Shown one piece after another: positions 36,329 through 45,476 of a DNA stretch of 64,000 nt (positions within the stretch are counted from its first letter, which is position 1; the number at the start of each line of letters is the position of its first letter). Under the pieces are notes generated by a model, which was given only the letters and a program-made list of their open reading frames with translations, had not been told where the DNA came from and did not search any database. Source of the DNA: Anaerocolumna cellulosilytica (GTDB taxonomy: Bacteria > Bacillota > Clostridia > Lachnospirales > Lachnospiraceae); contig NZ_AP023367.1 of assembly GCF_014218335.1 (NCBI RefSeq), positions 3,777,501 to 3,841,500 of the forward strand, given 5' to 3'. The translations under genes were made by a program, and so were the position numbers.

Positions 36329-37915
36329 TTATTCGATGGTTAAACCGGCACTTGCATAGCCAACAATAGCTGTTGCTATATCAAGTCCTGCGGTTACAGC
36401 AGGCGTAAATATCAACAATAAACGTGTTCCAGCAGTAACCGGGATGGATAAACCACTGGTGATACCACTTGAAATTTCACCAATGGAAATTAACCCGGTA
36501 AGGGGAGGAGTTAAAGTTACGGATGCTCCGGGTACGGCGGTAAAGGTATTATTTGGTACAGTAGATCTATACAACTGTGCAGTAATTGCTACAGTTGAAC
36601 CTATTAGTGAAACTGCTGCTGTAGTACTAAAATAACCTGCTAAGGATGTTATTGTACCGTCTCTTGGAACTGAGAAAGCAAAATTCAGTAATGGCAGTGT
36701 ATTAATAATAATAGAACCACCCAGTATCTCAATTTCCGGTGCAGCGCTGCCGAAACCTATGGCAGCAGAAGTATTTAAAATACCTCCTAACACGGTTGTT
36801 AATGGCACTGGAATTCCAGAAGCAAACGGTATTATTGCACCTGCTCCTGCTGGTCCTGGAGGACCTTGTGGGCCTTCCGGACCCGTTGGACCGGTCGGAC
36901 CTGCTGGACCTGTTGGACCTGTTGGGCCTTCTGGACCTGTTGGACCCGTTGGACCTTCCGGACCTGTCGGGCCTGTCGGACCCGTTGGACCTGTTGGACC
37001 CGCTGGGCCTTCTGGACCGGTCGGACCTGCCGGACCTTCTGGACCGGTTGGGCCTTCTGGGCCTGTCGGACCCGTTGGACCTTCTGGACCGGTCGGACCG
37101 GTCGGACCCGTTGGACCGGTTGGACCGGTTGGACCTTCTGGGCCGGTTGGACCGGTCGGACCTTGCGGACCGGTTGGGCCTTCTGGGCCTGTCGGACCTT
37201 CTGGACCCGTTGGACCAGTTAGACCTTGCGGACCTGCTGGACCTTCTGGGCCGGTCGGACCTTCTGGACCCGTTGGACCGGTTAGACCTTGCGGACCCGT
37301 TGGACCTTCTGGACCTTCTGGACCGGTCGGACCTGCTGGACCTGTTGGACCAGTTAGACCTTGCGGACCCGTTGGACCTTCTGGACCGGTCGGACCTGCT
37401 GGACCCGTTGGACCGGTTAGACCTTGCGGACCTGCTGGACCTTCTGGACCGGTGGGGCCTTCTGGGCCAACTGGACCCGTTGAACCGGTTGGACCTGCTG
37501 GGCCTTGCGGACCTATGGGCCCTTCTGGGCCAACTGGACCCGTTACTCCTGCTGGACCTTGGGCTCCTGTTGCTCCTGTTGATCCCGGAGGGCCTGCCGG
37601 ACCGGCTTCACCCTGAGGACCTTCTGGACCGGTTGCTCCTGCCGGACCTTGGGCTCCTGCCGGACCTGAGGCTCCTGTTGCTCCCTGAGGACCTGCGGGA
37701 CCTCTAGGACCCATCGGACCTACTGGCCCGGGTGGTCCGGGCGGTCCGGGCGGTCCCGGCGGTCCCGGCGGCGGGCATGGAGGATGGCATGGATCGGGCT
37801 TATAGCAATCTCTACCTGGCCGCCAAGAGTTGGCATAATCTGCTGCCGCTACATCACGCGTGTCTTTTTTGTTTATTGAGTCATCTGCATTAGAATAATA
37901 CTTATCAATACTCAT
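36329..37915 (-). CDS. Collagen-like exosporium-type protein with BclB-like C-terminus
   Basis: 528 residues. A 48-residue N-terminus without a classical signal peptide and with Cys/Pro-rich [11 protein letters not shown] leads into about 100 Gly-X-Y triplets, mostly GPT, GPE and GPA. The C-terminal globular domain (about 360-528) has [34 protein letters not shown] and QLYRS, matching the BclB/exosporium C-terminal type. It should be a trimeric filament on the spore surface, with Thr residues available for glycosylation (known for BclA proteins, inferred here). A sigma-K-like promoter lies upstream. Confidence 0.9.
   Translation of the reverse strand: MSIDKYYSNADDSINKKDTRDVAAADYANSWRPGRDCYKPDPCHPPCPPPGPPGPPGPPGPPGPVGPMGPRGPAGPQGATGASGPAGAQGPAGATGPEGPQGEAGPAGPPGSTGATGAQGPAGVTGPVGPEGPIGPQGPAGPTGSTGPVGPEGPTGPEGPAGPQGLTGPTGPAGPTGPEGPTGPQGLTGPTGPAGPTGPEGPEGPTGPQGLTGPTGPEGPTGPEGPAGPQGLTGPTGPEGPTGPEGPTGPQGPTGPTGPEGPTGPTGPTGPTGPTGPEGPTGPTGPEGPTGPEGPAGPTGPEGPAGPTGPTGPTGPTGPEGPTGPTGPEGPTGPTGPAGPTGPTGPEGPQGPPGPAGAGAIIPFASGIPVPLTTVLGGILNTSAAIGFGSAAPEIEILGGSIIINTLPLLNFAFSVPRDGTITSLAGYFSTTAAVSLIGSTVAITAQLYRSTVPNNTFTAVPGASVTLTPPLTGLISIGEISSGITSGLSIPVTAGTRLLLIFTPAVTAGLDIATAIVGYASAGLTIE
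36845..37770 (-). repeat. Collagen Gly-X-Y coding repeat
   Basis: About 103 nine-base triplet codons with higher-order units of 18, 27 and 36 bases built from [16 protein letters not shown] and GPQGLTGP blocks. GC content is well above the surrounding AT-rich sequence. The opposite strand is also open and would read Gly-Pro-X, which is a codon-symmetry artefact. Confidence 0.9.
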
Positions 37916-37962
37916 GCAAAAACCCCTTTCATTTAGGTTATGGATTTTTACAATCCATACTC

Positions 37963-37992
37963 TATATTTATGTAAATTTCGAAAAAATGTGC
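37963..37992 (-). promoter_or_regulatory. Sigma-K-like promoter of the first collagen-like gene
   Basis: Minus strand GCAC (37989-37992), 16 bases from its AC to CATAAATATA (-10). The late mother-cell pattern AC-N16-CATANNNTA is closely followed, and the second collagen-like gene has the same layout. Confidence 0.5.
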
Positions 37993-38115
37993 ATTATAAT
38001 TCTTTTTCATTCGTCTTTTTTACCGTTTATTTTATTTAATTTTACTAAAATTATTATAAGTAATTATTATGCTTATATCCTGAGAAAAGGGGCTGTAAAA
38101 AAACTCCCCTAAAAG

Positions 38116-38151
38116 AAAAATCGCTGAGGTCATGAGACTTCAGCGATTTTT
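38116..38151 (+). terminator. IS left-end hairpin
   Basis: AAAAATCGCTGAGGT (38116-38130) pairs with ACTTCAGCGATTTTT (38137-38151), directly before the transposase promoter. It probably stops outside transcripts from entering the transposase gene. The same hairpin lies at 53494-53529. Confidence 0.75.
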
Positions 38152-38154
38152 TGG

Positions 38155-38160
38155 TATAAT
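38155..38160 (+). promoter_or_regulatory. Extended -10 of the transposase (IS copy 1)
   Basis: TGGTATAAT is an extended -10 box with TATAAT ending only five bases before the transposase ATG. No Shine-Dalgarno fits between, so the mRNA is likely leaderless. The equivalent in copy 2 is 53533-53538. Confidence 0.6.
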
Positions 38161-38165
38161 TAATT

Positions 38166-39752
38166 ATGCAAATAAATAAAAACACCAATGATAATTATAC
38201 AGTACGTCAGCTGAAATTACCATTGGAAATCGAAAAATTAATTAATATATCTGATCCAGTATACACGTTCTGTGAGGTGATGGATCACATCGACCTATCA
38301 AAATATTTTGTAGAGAAAGGCTACAGAACAGGTCGTCCAAGATGTGATGAACAGAAACTCCTTAAAGTGATACTCTTTGCCTTCATGGAGCACGGAATTA
38401 GTTCTCTGCGTGAAATAGAAAAACTCTGTAGGAATGATATACGATACCTGTATCTTCTTGATGAGATGAAGGCTCCTTCTTTTGCGACCTTTGGCAATCT
38501 TATACGCAATGAACTAACAGATTCCATAGAACAGATTTTTATTGACTTAAACAGTTACATTTTTGAAAAGGAGCATGTGGACCTGGAGCATACTTACATA
38601 GATGGAACAAAAATGGAAGCGAATGCCAACCGATATACCTGGGTATGGAAAAAGTCTTGTACAAAAAACCGAGGAAAGGTTTATGAAAAGATATCCACGC
38701 TAATTGATGCAATGAACCAGGAAGTATTAGGATATTTCGGTGTAAAACTTGATAAGAGAGATGAGTATGCTGTCGAATATGTATCTGAACTCTTGGAAAT
38801 GTACAAGAATGCAACAAATCTGGTGGAATCCACGTTTGTATCTGGTTGTGGTCATAGAAAAAGCCTTCCGCAAAAACAATATCAGGAATTAGAGGGGTAT
38901 CTAGAACGATTAAAGACATATGCACATCATATAGAAGTTTGTGGCGATGAAAGAAACAGTTATTCCAAAACCGATCACGATGCCACTTTTATGCGCATAA
39001 AACGGGATTATATGGGGAATGATCAGCTTCTCCCAGCGTACAATCTACAGACCGCTGTCTGTGATGAATATATAGCGGTAGTTGATGTAAAACCATATGC
39101 ATCAGATATGGAATGCTTTGTTCCTTTGATGGAAAAATTCAATGAAATCTATGGTCATTATCCAAAGTATCCAGTTGCAGATGCAGGCTATGGTTCCTAT
39201 AATAACTATCTTTACTGTGAAGAGCATGGGATGGAAAAATATATGAAATTTACCATGTTCAAAAAAGAAACATCCGATAAGAAGTATCATGAAAATCCAT
39301 ATCGCGCAGTCAACTTTAAAAGAGACGAGAATGGAAATTTAATATGCCCAAATGGAAAGACTTTTCACTTTAAAAGCAAACAACATGTCTATAAAAACAA
39401 ATACAGCAGAACCGAAGAAATCTATGAATGCAAATCATGTGAAGGCTGCCAGTTTAAAAACGATTGTTGTCCTAAGGCAAGCAAAAATAGAACTATTCGA
39501 ATGAATCAGGAATTAACATCAATACATCAAGAGGTAATGACAAATCTTGAATCAATACATGGCGCACTGTTGAGAATGAATCGTAGTATTCAAGCGGAAG
39601 GAACCTTTGGTATTTTAAAATGGAATAAATCCTACAAAAGATTATTTCGAAGAGGTGAGAAAAACGCAATTCTTGAACTCACACTGATTTCTTGTGGTTT
39701 TAATCTTTATAAATATCATAATAAAAAACAGAGAAACAAGTTGGCTGCTTAA
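38166..39752 (+). CDS. IS1182-family transposase, copy 1
   Basis: 528 residues. N-terminal DUF772-like domain (KLLKVILFAFMEHGISSLREI), then an RNase-H-type DDE core with likely catalytic Asp146 (YIDGTKMEAN), Asp339 (VADAGYGSY) and Glu478 (QAEGTFGILKWNK). A zinc-ribbon-like insertion (CKSCEGCQFKNDCCP) lies before the last residue. Full length with no frameshift, so probably active. The codon-level sequence matches copy 2. Confidence 0.95.
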   Translation: MQINKNTNDNYTVRQLKLPLEIEKLINISDPVYTFCEVMDHIDLSKYFVEKGYRTGRPRCDEQKLLKVILFAFMEHGISSLREIEKLCRNDIRYLYLLDEMKAPSFATFGNLIRNELTDSIEQIFIDLNSYIFEKEHVDLEHTYIDGTKMEANANRYTWVWKKSCTKNRGKVYEKISTLIDAMNQEVLGYFGVKLDKRDEYAVEYVSELLEMYKNATNLVESTFVSGCGHRKSLPQKQYQELEGYLERLKTYAHHIEVCGDERNSYSKTDHDATFMRIKRDYMGNDQLLPAYNLQTAVCDEYIAVVDVKPYASDMECFVPLMEKFNEIYGHYPKYPVADAGYGSYNNYLYCEEHGMEKYMKFTMFKKETSDKKYHENPYRAVNFKRDENGNLICPNGKTFHFKSKQHVYKNKYSRTEEIYECKSCEGCQFKNDCCPKASKNRTIRMNQELTSIHQEVMTNLESIHGALLRMNRSIQAEGTFGILKWNKSYKRLFRRGEKNAILELTLISCGFNLYKYHNKKQRNKLAA

Positions 39753-39840
39753 AATCCAAGAACTATACTCACAGCTTTATTAAGTGCACGCTTTTTTATG
39801 GAAAAATCAATCATAATCATAAAAAATAAATAAAAAAAAG

Positions 39841-39882
39841 AAGAATCACCAGAACCGGCATCTGTCGGAACTGGCGATTCTT
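39841..39882. terminator. IS right-end hairpin
   Basis: AAGAATC (39841-39847) pairs with GATTCTT (39876-39882), with the inner CCAG/CTGG and CCG/CGG stems extending it, next to an A-rich stretch. It should end transposase mRNA and may also now end the second collagen-like transcript. The same structure lies at 55219-55260. Confidence 0.7.
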
Positions 39883-39962
39883 AATTAAGGACTTATTTTA
39901 CAGCCCCTTCAGAGGTGAGATATCTGCTGTAAACTATATAATAACTAGTTAATTATCAGTAA

Positions 39963-41102
39963 CTATGATAATTTTAATATTGTAAGAGATGAAATAACGC
40001 TGCCTGGTGCAAGTACCGGGAAGCCTATTGTCACAAATGAATTATTAGATACTGTTATTGTTGAAGGGGCCGTAGTTACTTCTACTAGTGCTGTGATATC
40101 GATTTCATTCGTTGCAGCAAGTGCTCCTGCTGTTCCACCCGGAACCGGATTTCCATTCAGGTTAATAGATACCGACGTCAGTGCTCCTACCACATTAGTT
40201 TCAAAGGTAACCTGATATACACCCGTTTCAAGAAGTGTTGTATCTGTACTATTAGGCAGTGAAAACCCACTTGGCACCGCCGGTACATTTCCCGAACCAA
40301 ATGCAAAGTCATCACCACCTAGTATTGTTATTGCCGGATTTGTACTATAACGATACAAATATGCTGCCAAGCCTCCTGCCGGACCTGCCGGGCCTTGGGG
40401 ACCTACCGGACCCTGAGCACCCGTGGCTCCTGTTGGACCTGCCGGACCTTGGGGACCTGTTGCTCCTACCGAGCCCTGAGGACCTGCCGGACCTTGGGGA
40501 CCTATTGGACCTGGATCTCCTTGCGGGCCCTGCGCTCCTGTTGCTCCTGTAGAACCCTGGGCTCCTGCCGGACCTGCCTCGCCTTGGGGACCTGCCGGGC
40601 CTGCTTCACCTTGAGGGCCCTGCGGGCCTGGCACTCCTGCCGGACCTTGGGCTCCTGCCGGACCTGCTTCGCCTTGAGGACCCTGCGGGCCTGGATCACC
40701 TTGTGCACCCTGAGGGCCTTGAGGACCTGTCGCTCCAGTTGCTCCCGTTAATCCAATCGGACCTTGTTCTCCTTGCGGACCTGTTGGCCCAATCGAACCT
40801 GATGCTCCTGCTGTACCTGTTGCTCCTGTTGCTCCCGTTGCTCCTGCCGGACCCTGTGGTCCTGGAGGACCTGCCGGGCCTGCCGGGCCTCTGGGTCCTA
40901 TTGGACCTATCATACCTGTTGGTCCTGGAGGTCCGGGGGGGCCCGGAGGTCCGGGCGGTCCGGGCGGTGGGCATGGTGACGGAGGGCATGGAGGTCTGCA
41001 TCCATCATTAGGCCTTCCTTGATTCCAGGAATTACTCATTGCGGACACACTCTTTTTATCTATATTAGACTTGTCATTAGATGAATTATAGTCAGTGTTC
41101 AT
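39963..41102 (-). CDS. Collagen-like exosporium-type protein with BclA-like C-terminus
   Basis: 379 residues. The N-terminus [13 protein letters not shown] and the Cys-Pro stretch [13 protein letters not shown] parallel the first collagen-like protein. About 66 Gly-X-Y triplets rich in GPQ, GPA and GAT follow. The C-terminal 130 residues ([40 protein letters not shown]) look like the TNF-like jelly roll of BclA-type spore filaments. The ATG follows AAAGGAGTTTTTGC, the same leader ending as the first gene. Confidence 0.88.
   Translation of the reverse strand: MNTDYNSSNDKSNIDKKSVSAMSNSWNQGRPNDGCRPPCPPSPCPPPGPPGPPGPPGPPGPTGMIGPIGPRGPAGPAGPPGPQGPAGATGATGATGTAGASGSIGPTGPQGEQGPIGLTGATGATGPQGPQGAQGDPGPQGPQGEAGPAGAQGPAGVPGPQGPQGEAGPAGPQGEAGPAGAQGSTGATGAQGPQGDPGPIGPQGPAGPQGSVGATGPQGPAGPTGATGAQGPVGPQGPAGPAGGLAAYLYRYSTNPAITILGGDDFAFGSGNVPAVPSGFSLPNSTDTTLLETGVYQVTFETNVVGALTSVSINLNGNPVPGGTAGALAATNEIDITALVEVTTAPSTITVSNNSFVTIGFPVLAPGSVISSLTILKLS
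40375..40970 (-). repeat. Collagen Gly-X-Y coding repeat of the second gene
   Basis: About 66 triplet codons, richer in GPQ, GEA and GAT units than the first gene and less regular, so the two tracts were not copied recently from each other. Confidence 0.88.
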
Positions 41103-41146
41103 GCAAAAACTCCTTTCCACTTCATTCAGGAATTAATATCCTACAT

Positions 41147-41176
41147 TATAAATATGGTTTTTGCAAAAAAATGTGC
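41147..41176 (-). promoter_or_regulatory. Sigma-K-like promoter of the second collagen-like gene
   Basis: Minus strand GCAC (41173-41176), 16 bases to CATATTTATA. The -35 context GCACATTTTTT is shared with the first collagen-like gene. Confidence 0.5.
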
Positions 41177-41268
41177 TGCAAAATTCACCAGCATTCCAAG
41201 AAATATTTCTTTATATCAGTTTTTCTTAGTTGCTTTAGAATTCCTATAAAAAATTGGTATTAAATTAT

Positions 41269-43020
41269 TTATAGGATGGTGTATTGTCCCAGCAATTGCT
41301 CCAAGATCTCAGCCTGACTAATGAATTCTTCACTCATCGCAGAACTCTCTCTTGCCGCATCTGAATTCGTTTCTATGATAGCAGCTATCTGCTGTAAATA
41401 TTCCATGGAGGTATTGAGCTGTCCAGCTTCCTCTTTGGCATTATCTGCTATCTTATCCATTACCTGATTGGTTTTTAAAGAAGCCTGAACTATATTTTTA
41501 AAATTTTCAGAAGTTTCATTTGCAAGCGCTACCCCTTCTTGTATGGCTTGCACTGTACTTTCTATTAGATTGGTTGTTGACTTTACAGCCTCTCTGCTCT
41601 CTGTAGCCAATTTACCTATTTCGGAAGCTACTATGGCAAAACCTCTGCCTGCACTGCCTGCTCTAGCCGCTTCAATAGAAGCATTCAAAGACAGGAAGTT
41701 TGTCTGATCTGCAATCTCTTCTACTACTGCAATAACCTGAGATATCTTACCTGCATGGGCAGAAATTGCTGTCATAGCATTTACGAGGATTTTTATCTGT
41801 CCATCTCCCAATTTTGCAGCTTCAACAGTATCTATGGATATAGTATACACATCCGCAGCTTCCTTTGCGTTTTTATTTACCATTAAAGCTATTTCATTTA
41901 ACTGTCCCGACAGTCTGTTGATTGCTTGTGACTGCTCTTCGCTGCCATCTGCTACAACTTTGGCAGCCTGTGCAATCTGGTCTGCTCCAAGAGTCATTTC
42001 TTTCGCAGACTGGAACAACAACCTGATTACCTCCTGAAGCGTCGATGCAGTATTATCCAGAGATATTTTTATAGGTGCAAATCCACCTTCATAATCAATA
42101 CCCACCCGAATCGTCATATTTTTATCTTCTAACTGCTTAATAACATACGTAATATTTGAAATATAATCATTAAGCCTCTGAAGTGTTTTCCGTACTGCCT
42201 CACATAAAATCCCCATCTCATCCTTAGAATGATACGATATCTCTACTTGAAGCTGTCCCCGCGATATTTCAACCATTGCCTCTTTTATTTCATCTATTGG
42301 CTTTGTTATACTACGTTCTGTTCCTATAAGGATATATATGCAACTGCCAGTTCCGGCCAGAAACATACCAAGGAATCCTATAATACTAAACAAAACTTTT
42401 TGATTTGCACTTTCCATGAAAGATTCACGGTACTCTTCGGAAAAGGTTTCAATTTCTTCAAACTCAGTTAACATATGGCTCCATATGGGTACATAATCGT
42501 TTTTATAGATACTGTATATCTTTTTCTGGTCGAAAGACTTGGCACTCTCTAGAATCTGATTTCGATAGCGGTTGCCTTTTTCTATCTCTATATTTAGGCT
42601 GTTTATGTATTCTTGATTTTTTCCTTTTTTTAATATAGGTATAGTGGCTAATTCCTGAATGCAGTTCTCCACCTTGTCATATTCTTCTTCAGACGCTTGA
42701 ATGTATTCATAACAAAGACTTTCTTTATTCGTTATATATGCACGGTAGATATTATTTTCAATGGTTTTCATAGCGGACTGAGCCTGCTTTACGTTTTCTG
42801 TAATTAGAAAGGGCCCAGTGTAAAACCCTTTTAACATGCTGTCAATTGTTACTATATTAAACACACCAATGATTAGCACCAGAAAGGCAATGGCACCAAT
42901 ATATAGAAAAGTTAGGTTAAGCCTCTTCTTAATGGATAAATTCATAAATTTTTCCTTATAATATCTTAAGCCCTCTGTTATTCTTTTTTTCCTATTTAAC
43001 GGCTGCTTATTTTTCTTCAT
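41269..43020 (-). CDS. Methyl-accepting chemotaxis protein, helical-bundle sensor
   Basis: 583 residues. After a basic cytoplasmic start comes a helix (about 36-58), an extracellular all-helical region (about 60-207) resembling the 4HB_MCP type, a second helix (about 208-232) and HAMP. The signalling domain has the tip [20 protein letters not shown]. The ligand is unknown. Third chemoreceptor in the window, again without che genes. Confidence 0.91.
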   Translation of the reverse strand: MKKNKQPLNRKKRITEGLRYYKEKFMNLSIKKRLNLTFLYIGAIAFLVLIIGVFNIVTIDSMLKGFYTGPFLITENVKQAQSAMKTIENNIYRAYITNKESLCYEYIQASEEEYDKVENCIQELATIPILKKGKNQEYINSLNIEIEKGNRYRNQILESAKSFDQKKIYSIYKNDYVPIWSHMLTEFEEIETFSEEYRESFMESANQKVLFSIIGFLGMFLAGTGSCIYILIGTERSITKPIDEIKEAMVEISRGQLQVEISYHSKDEMGILCEAVRKTLQRLNDYISNITYVIKQLEDKNMTIRVGIDYEGGFAPIKISLDNTASTLQEVIRLLFQSAKEMTLGADQIAQAAKVVADGSEEQSQAINRLSGQLNEIALMVNKNAKEAADVYTISIDTVEAAKLGDGQIKILVNAMTAISAHAGKISQVIAVVEEIADQTNFLSLNASIEAARAGSAGRGFAIVASEIGKLATESREAVKSTTNLIESTVQAIQEGVALANETSENFKNIVQASLKTNQVMDKIADNAKEEAGQLNTSMEYLQQIAAIIETNSDAARESSAMSEEFISQAEILEQLLGQYTIL

Positions 43021-43225
43021 TGGTTTCCCCGGCTTTCTCTCTTTTTAATTTGTATCCTGTTTATACTTAAAGCTAACAAGAATACGTAAAAGGGATATTT
43101 AAGCTTTGTTAAATTTATGTAAAATTGTTAAGTCTAAGAATAAGAGATTCGTAAAATAACTGTAAAGTAATAAAACAGGGCTCTTTGGAATGTTAAGAAC
43201 AGATTAAGTAAAAACAGCAAAAAAA

Positions 43226-43286
43226 ATACTCAAGTTATATACAAGCTCTTCTTTTAGCAAAGAAACCTGTTTTCTAACTAGAGTAT
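43226..43286 (-). terminator. Terminator of the metal-handling operon
   Basis: ATACTCAAGTTA (43226-43237) pairs with TAACTAGAGTAT (43275-43286) with one mismatch, followed on the minus strand by eight T. The rest of 43021-43372 shows no gene. Confidence 0.72.
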
Positions 43287-43372
43287 CTTAATTACAACTG
43301 TATATTATAGTATTAGTAACCACCTGCCTATTAAGAAGGGTACTACCTATAATTACAATGCTTTTTATAAAA

Positions 43373-44704
43373 TCATTCTGTCACAGCTATGAAACTTCGA
43401 ATCATACCCATCCAGCAGCTATAACCAAAAGTGCCTGCTTTATCCGGTAAGAACTCGATTACATTATTGCCTTCCACTAACTTTACCGTTATACCAAATT
43501 CCGGTATAATTATCTCATTGTTACAACCGTTTATCATACCTTTCTCTGCAACAATCGTCCACTGCACCGGTACTCCTGCTTTCACTGTAATAGGCGGATA
43601 TGTACCGTAATCAATATTCGTTGTGACATGCTGGTACTTACCGTCTATAACTGCTTGATTCATACCGCCTTGGGTGGCCTGCATCTGAGGCAGTGTAACA
43701 CCGGATAATGCCAATCCATTATTAAGCATCCCAACACCTAGAACCACTACCAGTAGTGCACAGACAAACATCATCTTTTCTGTAAAATTTTTATTTAATT
43801 TTGTACTGACCGCCCCCAGAAGAAACATTAACGGAACCGTCCCCAAACTAAACAAAAACATAGAAAGTGCGCCCATGAATACACTTCCGGCAGAAAGTGC
43901 GTAAAGCTGCATACTCTGAAGTGGTCCACAGGGCATCAGGCCATTTAGCAGACCAATATAAAAAGAAGAGCCTGCTCCTTTCTTTTTTTTTAATGCCGCC
44001 GCATTCTTACCAAGCTTCTTACCGATAAACTTAGGCATTCTTATTGCAAAGCGTCTAAGCCATGGGAATAAATTAAGCATATTTAATCCCATAACAATCA
44101 TAAAAACACCTGCAAAAACAGCCACTGCTCCGCGAAATCCTCCTCCGATACTGATAATACTTCCAACCCCGCCAACAATACCACCGATTATGGTGTACGA
44201 AACGACTCGACCCAAATTATATAAAATATTTGGCATTAATGCAGAATGGCTGGTCTTTGCAGAATTAATACTCTGAGCCAGATTAATGCCTCCGCACATA
44301 GCCACACAATGAAGAGAGGTCAGAGCACCAATAAGAAAAAGCATACCTAAACTAAAGCCTTCTTGTACCTGAGGGAAAAAATTGAGTACCTGAAATACAC
44401 CCAGATGTTTTAAGATAACATATCCCCCCAGCAATATAATAAGAATAGATATGGTTTGTGAATTAAAGCTTTCCGTTTTCGTTATTTTTTCATCCACGCA
44501 TTGGTAATCCAGTCCGTTAATAGCAGCTTTTATTTCCTTTATGGACACCATCTCCGGATTATAAGTTACAAACACCTTTCCTTTAGAAAAACTGGATTTA
44601 CAAGCAAGAACCCCTTCCATATCAGAAAGAGCATTCTCAATTGTCAGCTCACAGTGCGCGCAGCTCATACCGGCAACTGACAATTGAATATCCTTCGTAT
44701 GCAT
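43373..44704 (-). CDS. HMA - SafE/DsbD-like membrane - cupredoxin fusion protein
   Basis: 443 residues. An N-terminal heavy-metal-associated domain has GMSCAHC (Cys15, Cys18). About seven membrane helices (80-330) follow with SLHCVAMCGG and NGLMPCGPLQSMQLYALSAGS, the paired cysteine motifs of the TauE/SafE-DsbD_2 group. The C-terminal cupredoxin-like domain (about 355-443) has GCNNEIIIP and SCWMGM, offering Cys and Met ligands. This suggests copper handling or thiol/metal transfer across the membrane; a family name of sulfite exporter would mislead. Its ATG overlaps the stop of the upstream DUF2318 gene (TAATG). Confidence 0.85.
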   Translation of the reverse strand: MHTKDIQLSVAGMSCAHCELTIENALSDMEGVLACKSSFSKGKVFVTYNPEMVSIKEIKAAINGLDYQCVDEKITKTESFNSQTISILIILLGGYVILKHLGVFQVLNFFPQVQEGFSLGMLFLIGALTSLHCVAMCGGINLAQSINSAKTSHSALMPNILYNLGRVVSYTIIGGIVGGVGSIISIGGGFRGAVAVFAGVFMIVMGLNMLNLFPWLRRFAIRMPKFIGKKLGKNAAALKKKKGAGSSFYIGLLNGLMPCGPLQSMQLYALSAGSVFMGALSMFLFSLGTVPLMFLLGAVSTKLNKNFTEKMMFVCALLVVVLGVGMLNNGLALSGVTLPQMQATQGGMNQAVIDGKYQHVTTNIDYGTYPPITVKAGVPVQWTIVAEKGMINGCNNEIIIPEFGITVKLVEGNNVIEFLPDKAGTFGYSCWMGMIRSFIAVTE

Positions 44705-45300
44705 TAAAACTTCTTCCAGTTCTTAAAGTACTGTGCATTTTCGTTAAGATAGCTTGCCGGAATAATAATTTCATTATCCTCCGCTATCTTCTCTCCGTCA
44801 CTTATAGGAACAGGATTACAACCGCCGCGTTCCTGCTCTATCATATCAAGGTTAAACATATTACCGCAGTTCTGACATTGTACTTTATCAGCATTTTGTT
44901 CAAAATATGCATAAGGGCTTCCATTACATACCTGACAGGTATTTAAAGCTGTACGAATTGTACCGTCACTGGCTTTCACCGCAAATAGACCCACCGCAGT
45001 TCCATCAGCATCATATTCATAAAAGGATGCCTGGTCCGTAATATCTGCAATTTGGATTACCACATCGCCATCCTCATTCACTGAAAATCCTCTAGCATCT
45101 GCAATTTCAGAAGTATTTTCAGTGGTACTTTCCGTTTCTTTATTATTATTGTCATCTGCTTTTGTCGCTACTAGTTTTGTTGTGTCTTTTTGAACACCAG
45201 GATTAAGAAATACTACAACTACTGCCAAAACTGCTACCACTGCTGCGGTAACCAACAGTAATGTATTTTTGTTACCCGTGTTTTTCTTATTATTCGACAT
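44704..45300 (-). CDS. Membrane-anchored DUF2318 protein with two CxxC pairs
   Basis: 198 residues. One N-terminal membrane anchor (about 12-32), an acidic linker rich in Asn and Glu, then a DUF2318-like domain with Cys122-Cys125 (TCQVCNG), Cys142-Cys145 (QCQNCGNMFN) and Cys161 (GGCNPVPI). DUF2318 domains occur with iron and copper uptake systems and probably bind a metal or act as thiol carriers. The ATG follows GGAG by 6 bases. Translationally coupled to the HMA fusion, so the two likely work as a pair outside the membrane. Confidence 0.85.
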   Translation of the reverse strand: MSNNKKNTGNKNTLLLVTAAVVAVLAVVVVFLNPGVQKDTTKLVATKADDNNNKETESTTENTSEIADARGFSVNEDGDVVIQIADITDQASFYEYDADGTAVGLFAVKASDGTIRTALNTCQVCNGSPYAYFEQNADKVQCQNCGNMFNLDMIEQERGGCNPVPISDGEKIAEDNEIIIPASYLNENAQYFKNWKKF

Positions 45301-45476
45301 AATATTCTCCATTCTTCTGCTAATTTTATTGATTCATGCAATCTTCATCTTATGGCATTTCTCCTCATTCAGATTCCTTTGACTTCACTAAATATTATAA
45401 CTCCTTATTATGGAGGTTTTATGGAGACACGCTATAGATAGTTTTCACATTAACAGAATCTTATTTTTAGCAATTG

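Larger units (their letters stand above)
38089..39907 (+). mobile_element. IS1182-family insertion sequence, copy 1
   Basis: 1,819 bases, bounded by terminal inverted repeats GGGGCTGTAAAA and TTTTACAGCCCC. One transposase gene fills it. The element lies between the two collagen-like genes, 55 bases downstream of the second one's stop. It has no long target duplication; the joined flanks read CTGAGAAAA and TTCAG, a partly palindromic site. Copy 2 (53467-55285) has the same length and appears identical. Confidence 0.92.

Noticed and set aside
36739-37707. Long open frames on the plus strand across the collagen-like gene, one reading Gly-Pro-X repeats
   Set aside because: They arise from the symmetry of the GGNCCN repeat codons on the opposite strand; no ribosome site or globular ends are present.
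36845-37770. Regularly spaced repeats considered as a CRISPR array
   Set aside because: The repeats are contiguous in-frame codons without unique spacers, and no cas gene is near.
40259-41011. Open frames antisense to and within the second collagen-like gene
   Set aside because: Low-complexity Leu/Asp or Arg/Thr products that mirror the repeat; not real genes.
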